64,000 nt of DNA from Holdemania massiliensis (lineage in GTDB: Bacteria; Bacillota_I; Bacilli_A; Erysipelotrichales; Erysipelotrichaceae), in NCBI RefSeq assembly GCF_022440805.1, contig NZ_JAKNTK010000001.1, positions 868,001 through 932,000 of the forward strand, written 5' to 3'. Positions 31,804 through 42,100 of this stretch are shown here, piece after piece. The notes below the pieces were generated by a model. That model ran no database searches. It worked only from the letters and a program-made list of their open reading frames with translations, and was not told the origin of the DNA. The position numbers and the translations under genes were made by a program. The first letter of the stretch is position 1; every line of letters begins with the position of its first letter.

Positions 31804-32353
31804 TTTTTCTTTAAAGCTGGCCCGCTGGCTCAACGGACAGCTGAACGAACCTGTGAATGAGAATGATCTGCGCTTTGGCATCGAGAATTTATTAATTCAA
31901 GGAATTCTGATCCTGTGCATGACCGGCATTGCCTTGGTCTTCAACTGTGTTCAAGAAATGCTGGTTTTTATGTTCAGTCTGGTGGCAGTCCGTTCCTTTA
32001 CCGGCGGAATCCATCTGCACCGCTTTTCCCATTGTCTGCTTGTGACCCACAGCGTTTGTTTCGGATGCATTGCCCTCACACAGTTCATCCCTAATCCTGG
32101 ATTTTATGTCCTGCTTGATCTCTTATCCCTGGGCATCATTTGGAAATGGGCTCCGGACATGCGCTACAAACGCCGTAAAACCGAACAGGATCGTCAGCGA
32201 GCACGGCGGTTAAGTCGGATATTAACCAGTATCTGCGGTATTTTCTCAGTGATTGAACTGCTGGCAATCAATCAGGGAATGGGGCGGATTATTGCCTGCT
32301 CCCTAACTGCCAGCGCCATATCTTTAGCTTTGGCTCAGAAGACAGTGCAGTGA
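31796..32353 (+). CDS. agrB: AgrB-family peptide-processing membrane protease
   Basis: A 185-residue membrane protein. AgrB is the cysteine protease that trims AgrD and forms the peptide macrocycle. The catalytic pair is His73 and Cys80 in GGIHLHRFSHC, with exactly the seven-residue spacing of S. aureus His77/Cys84, and is preceded by the conserved R-x-x-x-G-G. The ATG at 31796 has AAGGAGG; an earlier in-frame codon (31733) lies deep in agrC and is rejected. Its stop codon lies inside a terminator hairpin (32339-32367), so agrD is transcribed mainly from its own promoter. Confidence 0.93.
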   Translation: MRNFSLKLARWLNGQLNEPVNENDLRFGIENLLIQGILILCMTGIALVFNCVQEMLVFMFSLVAVRSFTGGIHLHRFSHCLLVTHSVCFGCIALTQFIPNPGFYVLLDLLSLGIIWKWAPDMRYKRRKTEQDRQRARRLSRILTSICGIFSVIELLAINQGMGRIIACSLTASAISLALAQKTVQ

Positions 32354-32367
32354 AACTGTCTTTTTTT
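32339..32367 (+). terminator. Terminator after agrB
   Basis: AAGACAGT (32339-32346) pairs with ACTGTCTT (32355-32362), followed by TTTTT; the agrB stop lies in the loop. Confidence 0.85.
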
Positions 32368-32399
32368 CTGCTAAGCCTTAAATTTGTCGAAATATGTCT

Positions 32400-32433
32400 A
32401 TTCGCTCCCAAAAACTGCCTATTGGTTCCCAAA
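32400..32433 (+). promoter_or_regulatory. Tandem LytTR/AgrA-type binding sites upstream of agrD
   Basis: Two direct repeats share the pattern ATT-S-G-Y-TCCCAAA: one at 32400-32412 and one at 32421-32433. Their spacing is 21 bp, two helical turns, as for AgrA and FsrA sites. They lie immediately upstream of where a -35 box for the TATAAT at 32459 should be, and no good -35 is present, which fits an activator-dependent promoter. Confidence 0.68.
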
Positions 32434-32458
32434 CTAAAGACATTTCCGTAAAATTTTC

Positions 32459-32464
32459 TATAAT
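32459..32464 (+). promoter_or_regulatory. agrD promoter -10 box
   Basis: A perfect TATAAT, 35 bp upstream of the agrD ATG, without a recognisable -35 hexamer at the expected place (32436-32441). Confidence 0.6.
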
Positions 32465-32498
32465 AAAATTATCAAATGGAAAGAAAGGGGAGAAAAGC

Positions 32499-32606
32499 AT
32501 GAGACAGCGTTTCTGGAAAACTGCGGCGATGCTCGTTTTAGCAATGGCTGCAATCAGCAAGCTGACAATTTCACAATGGGGCTGGTACCAACCGGAAGAA
32601 GACTAA
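32499..32606 (+). CDS. agrD: AgrD-like autoinducer prepeptide, Ser-type
   Basis: A 35-residue peptide just after agrB, behind an AAAGGGG site. It has the three AgrD parts: a charged, amphipathic N-terminal helix (MRQRFWKTAAMLVLAMAAI), a core (SKLTISQWGWY), and an acidic Pro-containing tail (QPEED) of the type AgrB recognises. There is no Cys at all; Ser25 sits where Cys would form the thiolactone, giving a predicted five-residue lactone ring Ser-Gln-Trp-Gly-Trp, as in the Ser-based FsrD/GBAP system. The exact N-terminal cut and ring end (Trp29 or Tyr30) are not known. A terminator follows at 32716. Confidence 0.82.
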   Translation: MRQRFWKTAAMLVLAMAAISKLTISQWGWYQPEED

Positions 32607-32715
32607 TCAGGGAATTTTCAACAACAGGGGAAAGAACAGGGAATTGATCATCGGTGCAGATGCGCAAAAGTCCGCTCTCATTCACTGAAGGTCAGAACAA
32701 TTCATTTCTCTTTCT

Positions 32716-32743
32716 GCCTATGATTTTCTCATAGGCGCTTTTA
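32716..32743 (+). terminator. Terminator between agrD and the RHS locus
   Basis: GCCTATGA (32716-32723) pairs with TCATAGGC (32729-32736), followed by GCTTTTATT. No promoter was recognised between it and the lipoprotein gene at 32766, so expression of the RHS operon may depend on read-through from the agrD promoter or on an unrecognised promoter in 32607-32715. Confidence 0.75.
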
Positions 32744-32765
32744 TTATGCCCAAAAGGAGACCGAT

Positions 32766-33176
32766 ATGCAGGGAAAACGAGGATTACTTCTGATTTTGAT
32801 ACTCTGTCTGCTTGCCGGCTGCCAGTCAAAAACGCAAATGAGCGCGGAGCAGCAATATCTGCAGACGCTGCAGAAAAGCCAGGCTGAGCTGACCGCCTTA
32901 TTTGAAAATGGTCAGCCGCAGTCGCCGGACTGGCTGGCACAGCTTAGTGCAATCGGCGAGCAATGGAGTGAACCAGAGGAGACTTACCATGGCAGCGACG
33001 AGGAAGTCGCAGGCTTAGCACAGGCCTATGAAACAATGGGAAAGCAAGTCTGTGTGATCGCTAAGGCCTTACAACATCAAGACACAGAAAAAGCGATTGA
33101 TGAACTGGAAAAACTAAAATCTGAAGCAGGAAAGAATGGGGAAAAATTAAATGAAATCGTTCAGCGGTGGAATTAA
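32766..33176 (+). CDS. Small lipoprotein translationally coupled to the RHS toxin
   Basis: A 136-residue lipoprotein with lipobox LLAGC (Cys19) and a mature part predicted to be almost wholly helical, with a coiled-coil-like C-terminal half. Its end overlaps the start of the giant RHS gene by 26 nt, which suggests coupled translation and linked function, for example as an anchor, chaperone or assembly partner for the exported toxin. No family was recognised. A good AGGAGA site precedes the ATG. Confidence 0.78.
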   Translation: MQGKRGLLLILILCLLAGCQSKTQMSAEQQYLQTLQKSQAELTALFENGQPQSPDWLAQLSAIGEQWSEPEETYHGSDEEVAGLAQAYETMGKQVCVIAKALQHQDTEKAIDELEKLKSEAGKNGEKLNEIVQRWN

Positions 33177-36100
33177 AAAGCTTATGATCTGTCTGTTCAG
33201 TTTCTGTATGCTGATACAGAACACGGATATGATCCGGGCAGTCAATGAGCGCAGAATCATTGAAAAATACAACCAGACAGGACCTTACTACAACGTTGAT
33301 ATTACCGAAAATGATCCCGTCAACAACGAAGATTCGGAAGAATCAGAAAATCAAAATGAGTCGTCAGAAGGTGAAGAACTTCAGCCCACTCCCAGTGCGG
33401 TAGCAACCGCTGAACCCCAGCCGACTGAAACACCGGAAGTAACGGAGGAGCCGACTGCGCAGCCAACGGCTGAACCCTCGGCAGAACCAACGCAGATTCC
33501 TGTACAAACACCTCAGCCGACGCTGATGCCGACACCAACCGCGGGCGAAGCAACAGAGTCTGCAGCGCCGCTGGAATTTACACAGACGGATACCAATATC
33601 AGCGAGGCCGAGCAAAGCGAGTATGCGGATCCGGAAATTGTGGATGAACGCACGGTGATTTATACCAGTAAAGAAGACCAGAATCTGAAGAAAATGGTCA
33701 TGGGCGTCATCCGCAATTATAAAACTGCTGATGGTTTTGCGCCGATTGACACGCAGCTGACTCCGGCCGTCAACCTGCTCAGTGAGGACAGCACTGGTTA
33801 TTTTGTTCAGAATGGAACCAATGTAGTCCGCAGCTACTATCCGGCGGATTCCAAAACCGGCATCGTTCTGGAAAAAGACGAAGTCCGTGTGACTGTTATC
33901 CCGCAGCTGAAGCAAATTGGCGAACCCACGGCTGAGGGTGCGCAGCTGATTTATCCAATGGAGAATCAAATCAATCTGCGCTATACCGTGATGCCGGCTT
34001 GGGTGGAAGAAGAACTCGTACTCTATGAAAAGCCAGAATCCAATATCTTTACTAGTCAGATCAGTGTGGAAAACGGCACGGTCATGCAGGGGGATGAACA
34101 TGGTTTGGTCGTGGTGGATCAGAACGAACAGCTATCCATGCTGATCCGCGCTCCCAAAGCGAAAGACGCCGCGGGCAGCGACGCTGAAATCACCGTCGTT
34201 CTGGAAGACGGACTAGTTCATTACAGCGTAGATGAAAGCTGGCTGATGAGCGAGGAACGAGTCTATCCGATTGTCATGGATCCAAACTATTTTGGCTATG
34301 CCCATAATGGAACCGACGTCAGCGTTTCGCAAAGCCGGCCGACGAAAACCTTAGGCAATCCGAATATGGAAGCGGATGGCTGGGTTTTGAAAAACTATGA
34401 CGACGCTTTTTTGTTCGTCGGCAATCATCCGCGGTATTCACATTCTTTCAGTTTCTATAAGATCAACAATGACCGCATGAATGAAGTCTTAAAAGGCAAA
34501 TACATCAAAAATGCAACGCTGAATATCATTCAGGGAAAGACCAAACCGGGAACCGAAAATAAACTGCTGGCCTGCAGTATTCCGGGAACCTATGACATTT
34601 CCAAAGCAACCTATTTAAACATGCCGTCGAATTTTGAATGCTTTACCGGTGATTGGACATGGGAAGGCTGCTGGATGCATTCGCTCGATATCACGCCTTA
34701 TGTGAAAGACGTAGCGGAAAACAATAAGCCGAACAACGGCGTGCTGTTGACCCTGGAGGATCCGGAATCCAGCTATCTGGAAATGTATGCTTCCGAATAT
34801 TATTACATTACAGGTACTGGGGAGAATACACCGTATGTTGAAGCGGAGTATTATGACAGTCCGGATGTGACAATGACAGATGTCAATCAGTTTACCTGGA
34901 ATGTCCGGCCGTTCGTTAAGTACGATTTCAAGGAAGGACTGGCCTATCTGGTCGCTGTTGGTTTTGACGGGGCGGCTCCTTATCATGCCCAGACAACGGT
35001 GACGATTAAAGACGGCGAGACCGTGAAATTTACTGAAACGATGGAAGCGATCGACAACTTCTACTGCTATCCGGACTACCCGGAAATTGAAAAAGCGCAG
35101 AGCTATAATGAAACGAAAGTCAGCAATTATCAGACCGGGAAGTTTTTTGACAGCTTTGAGCCAGGAAAACTCTATACTGTGCAGTTTCAGTCGGTCAAAG
35201 GTACAGCGAAGAGTGCTGTCAAGGAAACATATTTCCGCACCTATGAGGTGAAGGGCTTCGATTTAGTCAGTTCGATTGCTTCGTTCTACGGAATTTCAAA
35301 AGAAACACTCATGGCTGATAACAATCTTCAGGATGAATTGATTACTCAGGGGAATATCCTGTTCATTCGCGAACCGCAGAAGAACAAGGATGTCGATTAT
35401 GTGGAAGAGGATTTATCAACAGACCAGAAAAAGCAGGTGGACGCAGCTTTGCGCGGCCGTGATCTGCAATGTGAATTCGGCTTTGAGCCAATCAATCTGA
35501 ATACCGGTAATTTCATTCTGGAAAGTCAGGATTTCGCGATGAATGTGCTGGAAGACAACTTTACCTTCTCCCGCGCTTACAACAGCAGTGCTGCCCAGGT
35601 TTACAGTATTTTTGGCATGGGTTGGGCCTTCAGCGGCTTCTCCCGCATCGCCAGTGATGATGCCGGAGCGACCGTCATTCTTGAAGATGGAACAAAATAT
35701 TACTTTGCCAAGCAGAATGACGGAACTTATACCAATACGCTGACGGCCGTTTATCAGCTGAGGTGGGATACCGATCACTTCATCTTATCCAATCAGGATT
35801 CAACCTGGATTTACGATTCGTCAGGGCTGCTGAGTCGGACTGTTGACAAACAAGGCCGCAGTACAATGTATACCTACAACCAAGGCTTGCCGAATACGAT
35901 TACGCTGAAAGATGGAAAAACGATGACGTTCCATTACAATGCGGATCATCTTGTCGATCAGATTCAGTTAGGGGAAAATGATCATGTCAGCTATACTTAT
36001 GATGACAACCTGAATCTGGTATCGTTTACCGATCAGACCGGTGCTGTCATCCGGTATGCCTACGATGAAGCTCACAACATGATTTCATGGACCAATCAAA

Positions 36101-39100
36101 ATGAAGCTCTCGTCGTTACCAATACTTATGATGATCAGCATCGCGTTACCAAGCAGGTGGATGGTCAGGGCAATGTCATGACCTTGGAATATCTTGAAGG
36201 CCGAACAAAGACCACCGATGCCAAGGGCAATGTAGAAGTTACCTGGTTTGATGCCAACGGACAGACGACCAAGGTCGAATACGCGGACAGCCGGCAGGTT
36301 TTAAAGACTTTTGTCAAGGGACTGTTAACGGAAGAAACGCTGGAAAACGGCATTCATTGGGCCTATACCTATGACGAGCGAGGCAATCAGCTGACCGCAA
36401 CGCGCAGCGACGGCTTCAAGGAAACCCGCACCTATGATGCCAGTAATAACCTGCTGACCCTCAGCAATACAGCGGGTCAGAGTGAAGCTTGGACGTATGA
36501 CGCATCCAACAATAAGACCAGTTATACTGATGCTTTAGGTCATACAACAACCTATGCTTACAATGATCAGCAGCAGCTGATCAGCGAAACTGATCCATTG
36601 AATCACACAGTCAGCTATCAATACAACGATCAGGGCCGGGTAAGCAAAGTCACTTATCCTGACGGGACTTTCTCAACCTTCACGTACAATGATGCAGGCT
36701 ATTTGCTGACAACGACAGATCAGGATAACCGGACCACAACGCATGTGCTGAATGCCCGCAATGAGATCGTTCAGATTATCAATCCGGACGGCGGAACGCA
36801 GTCAATGACCTATGATGCGGCCGGCAATAAGCTGACAGAAAGCGATTTTAACGGCAATGTGACATCCTATGAATACGACTTATACGGAAACGTTGTAAAA
36901 ATGACGGATCCGCTGGGGAATGTTACAGCTTATACGTATGATAAAAATCAGAATTTAATCAAAACAACTTATCCTGACGGAGTTGTGACTTCCCGCACGG
37001 TAGACAGCCGCGGAAGAACCCTTTCTGAGACGGTCAACGGACTGACCACCACCTATACTTATAATCAGTTTGGGGTGGCGACGGAAACCAACGCTCACAA
37101 TCAAACCAAGACACTGACTTATGATGCTTTGGGGAATGTGATTAAAACCCAGGATTTTGACGGCTTGGAAACGCAGTCCACTTATGATGCCTTAGGCCGC
37201 GTTTTAACCACAACGGACAAAGCCGGAAATGTTATAGCTTATACTTATGATGCAAAAGGACAGAGAATCAGCGTAGAAACAGCACGGCAGACAACGGTCT
37301 ACGCTTATGATGCCCTTGGCCATGAAATCAAACAGACGCTGACCAGCGGCGATACGATTCGCGTGACGGAAAAAACCTATGATGCGATGGGCAACTTGAC
37401 CAGCATAAAAGATCCGTTAGGTCATACGACGTCATATGCCTATGACAAGGGTCTGAAAACGAAAATGACAGATGCCTTAGGTCAGGAAACGCTGTATGCC
37501 TACGATGCGATGGGACGGGTCATCAGTGAAACCAGCGCAGATCAGAAAGTCCGCACGTGGACCTATGATCACCAGGGGAATATCCTTACAGCAACGGATA
37601 CCAACGGACACACTACAACGTTTGTCTACAATGGCAATCATCAGGTCATTGAACAAAAGGATGCGCTGAACAACCGTACAACAACAACGACAGACAGCCG
37701 CGGACGGACGACTTTAATCACGACTCCGTTAGGCAACAAGACCGGCTTTCAGTATGATATCCATGGCCGCCTGACGCAGAAAACACGCAATGGGAAAGTC
37801 ATCGAAAGTTATGTTTATGATCAGTACGGCAATCTGACTTCACAGACGATTCTGGGATTGACGACAACTTTTGCCTATGATGCCTACGATCAGCTGGTTA
37901 AGACTACTGAGCCGACCGGATTGGTTACAGAAAACATTCTGGACAATCTGCACCGGCTGACTCAGGTTAAGGTCAACGGTGAAATCCAAAAGACCTATAC
38001 CTATGATGTTTATGATCAGGTTATCAGTGAAACGGATGCCTATGGCAGCACGACAACCTATACAATTAATAGCTTAGGTCAGATCACAAAGAAGACGGAT
38101 CACGGAGTGACGACTCAATATACCTATGATGCATCCGGCAATGTGACTGTGCAGACCGACAGTTTACAGAATACTAAGGCTTATGCCTACGATGCCTTAA
38201 ACCGCGTCATCACCGAGACGATCAATGGCAGTAAGCTTACTTATGCGTACGATCTGCGCGGGAACTTAACACAGTTGACAGACCGCAACGGCAACACGAC
38301 AACTTCAGTTTATGATGGTGAAAACAACCTTCTGTCGGTAACGGCCAATGGCCATACAACAGCATCTGTTTATAATGCGGTGAATCAAAAGACGACAGAA
38401 AAAGTCGACAACCAGACCATTCATCAATGGGCCTACGATGCCGACGGCCGTCTGATCAAGGAAACCGACGGTTTAGGCGGCATCACGCAGACGGTGTATA
38501 ACCCAGCCGGTCTGATTTCCAAGATGGTGGATCCGATGGGCTATGCTACAGAGTATACCTATGATGACCATGATAATCTGACAATCACAAAAGATGCGAA
38601 GGGCAATACGCTTCAGCGGCAGTACAATGCACTGAATCAATGCGTAAAGGAAACCTCAAAAATTGGCGGCGTTACGGCTTATGAATACGATGTTTTCGGA
38701 AATGTCAAGAAAACGACCTATCCTGACGGCGGAATTGAAACCGTGGTTTACAACGCAAAAAATCAGAAGATCAGTGAAACCAAATTGAACGGCGCTGTTC
38801 TGAAATACAGCTACAACGCTTATAATCAATTGTTAAAAACATGGCAGAATGATGTTTTAATTGAAGAGAACGTTTACGATTCAATCGGCAATAAAATCGA
38901 AACCTATGACGCTTTGCGGCATAAGACAAGCTGGCAGTATGATAAGAGCGGCCGCGTCATTTTGCGGAAGAACGCATTGAATCAGACGCAGACGTATACT
39001 TATGATGCGGAAGACCGGATGCTCACGCAGACAGATGAGGCAGGCATCACCACCAGCTACATCTATGACGCTGCTCAGAATGTCCTGGTGGAAAAGGTCA

Positions 39101-42100
39101 ACAACGCCAAAACAACAACGCGGACGTATAACGCCTTTAACCAGGTGCTCAGTGAAACAGATCCAACCGGGAATACAACGCTGTATGAGTACGATTTGAA
39201 TCAGCAGCGGATCAAGACGACAGACGCGCTGAATCATACGACAACGACGGAATACAATGCTTCCGGCTATGAAACGGCCACGGTGGACGCCAACGGCAAG
39301 CGGTATGAAAAGGTCTATGATGAAGTTTATAATCTGATTCAGGAAAAAGATCCGCTCAATCATCTTGTCACCTATACCTACGATGCAGCCGGTAACATGA
39401 CTTCGGTTCAGGATGCCCGCGGCTTTAAGCTCAATTATACTTTGAATAAAATGGGCAAGGTTATCCGCCGATACTATGACCAGGTTGAAGTGCTGTATGT
39501 CTACAATACCGCAGGCGAACTGATCAAGGCGACGGATGAGGATAAAAAGTCGGAAGAGTACACGTATGATCTCAATGGGAATCTGACAACGTTAAAGCAG
39601 AAAGACGGAACCCTCATCACTTATACCTATGATGCCAATCAGAACCTGCTTTCCAAACCGGACGCCACCTTCACGTATGACGCTTTGGATCGCGTGGCTT
39701 CGATGACGGATGATCACGGTTCAACCCAGTATACCTACGATGCCGCAGGCAATACGATCAAGGTGGCTCGGGATAACCAGACGATTCAGTATCAGTATGA
39801 CGCCTATGGCAACCGTACCAAGATCACCTATCCGGATAATACATCCATCACCTATCAATACGATCTGGCAGGCCGAATGACGAAGACGGTCAATGCTTCT
39901 CACTATTCCAATTATGAATATGACGCCTTGGGTCGATTGATCAAGGAATCAATGTGCAACAATGTCGTGATCACCAAGAGTTATGACAATAACGGTAATC
40001 TGTTAACCCAACTGACCAAGCTGGGAAGCAAAACGTTAAGCTCTTATACGTATGTGTATAACGCAGTTAACAGTGTCAGCAAGCAAACCGAAGTGCTCAA
40101 CGGAACAACCACGGTGAAGGATTACAGCTACAATGAAAATGATGAATTAATCAAGACAGTGAAGACCCAAGGTTCAACAACAACGACAACCCAGACTATC
40201 ATCACCCTGACTGGCAACAAAACGGAAGTGACAGAGGGTCAGGTGACCTATCGGGCAACCTATGACGACTTCAACCGAATCAAGACCTACTATGATGGAA
40301 CGTCGCACTTCACTTACAGCTATGATCAGCGCGGCAACCGGATTCGCGAAGGCCGGGATGACAACGCGGTCAGAGAATATACGTATAACGATCTCAATCA
40401 GCTGATTCGAGTGAAGGATTTTGACGGAACTGTGACAACCTATGCGTATGATGGAGCAGGCAACCGCATCCAGCAGACAGCGGATCGGACGAATACGGTC
40501 TATACGACATCACCAGCAGCGATTACAGACAGCATAGACACCTTGATCCAACAGCTGAAAGAAACCTCGTCAGAAGCCACAGAAACGCATCAGACAGAGA
40601 TTTCAGCAGTAACCCGAGCCGCTACCGGCAATACAACCACAATCACGTATTTGAATGATGAGCTGGCAGAAAATCCAGTGGTTCTGGTCAAGACTCAGGA
40701 CAATGCGAAGACGAAGTATTGGTATGGCAATGAACGGCTGTGTACGAATGACGATTTCTATTTGTATGATGGACAAGGAAGCGTTACAATCTTGTTAAGC
40801 GGATCCAATCAAGTGCTGTCGACCTACAGCTACAGTGATTATGGAAGGAGAGATAAGAAGTATAATCCGTTTGTCAGCAGCAGTGATGAATACGGATATC
40901 GCTCAGAAGCGCATAACAGCGATGAAACACAGTACTTAAGAGCCCGGTATTATGATACTGTCACAGAATTGTTTATCAGTGCGGATGGCTATCGTGGGGA
41001 CTGGCAGGATCCGTTAAGCCAGAACCGGTACAACTATGGCCGCAATAACCCGAACAAATACTTTGACCCAACGGGAAAATGGAGTGTCTGGGGAGCGATT
41101 AAAGGCGCTGTGAACAGTGCCGCAAAGGCTGTGAACAAAGTGGTGCAGACCGTCAAGAATGCGTTTACTCCGCCAAAGAAAACAACGCAGCCTAAGAACA
41201 GCTTTACCCCACCAAAGCCAGCATCAACACAGAAGATAACCAACCCGACTGACGCTCGAACAACACCAGCGACCTATGCCAAGTATGATAAGGCGATTCA
41301 ATATTCAACGCCGACTACGAACAATAATAATTACAAAGGCGGAACAAGCAGCAGTTCCGGAAATAGCGATTCAGGGAAAAAAAGCACTCCTAATAATCAG
41401 GAAGCTATGAAGCAAGCTGCCGAGTTGCTGAAGAAGCAAACGGAAGAAAAACAGAAAACGCTTGTGGCCGCGATGAAGGATATTATGAAGAATATAACCA
41501 CAGCGGTTAAGAATGTAATTATTAATAACTTAACTCAGAAAACCACAAGTCTTAATAAAAAGTATCCAGAGGTAGTCGGATCGTTAGAAGACCGTGTGCA
41601 GGCATATTGCGGAAAACCAAAGGAAGAAAAGAAGCAAGATTCTGAGAATAAAGAAGGAATTCTGCAAACAGTAAACAATGGTATAAAGAGTGCGGGTATT
41701 TTTGTTTCTGATATTATTCAGTCAACAAATACAGTTTCAATTGCAATATCAATTACATTTGGAAAAGTAATTGATCGATATGTACCAATCAAGGGTATTT
41801 TAGAGGCAATTTCACTCTTTGGAATAGCGACAAACTTAACTGAGAAAATTCCGTTAAATGCTGGAGATGAAGGAAAACTAGCAGAAAAGATTCCGTTGGA
41901 TAAGGAACTAAAGTATTTAGAGAAGCTGCCGGGGATCAGTGTCAGAAAAGATTTAGTTATTGATCTCCCGCTGAATATCAAAGGAAACCAAGATTATCTT
42001 GAGAAGATTAAAATCCGGAATGAGCAGACCTTTGTGGAAGAGATTCCGTGGGATCAAGTGATTGAGGAAAACACTAAAAATGAATGGCATAGAATGACAG

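Noticed and set aside
33364..34101. 245-codon open frame opposite the RHS N-terminus
   Set aside because: Composition reflects the Pro/Thr/Glu-rich coding strand; no start signal.
35850..40480. Periodic repeats that might suggest a tandem DNA repeat or CRISPR array
   Set aside because: The periodicity comes from ~20-residue YD repeats in one long frame; units vary in length and sequence, and no identical direct repeats with unique spacers occur.
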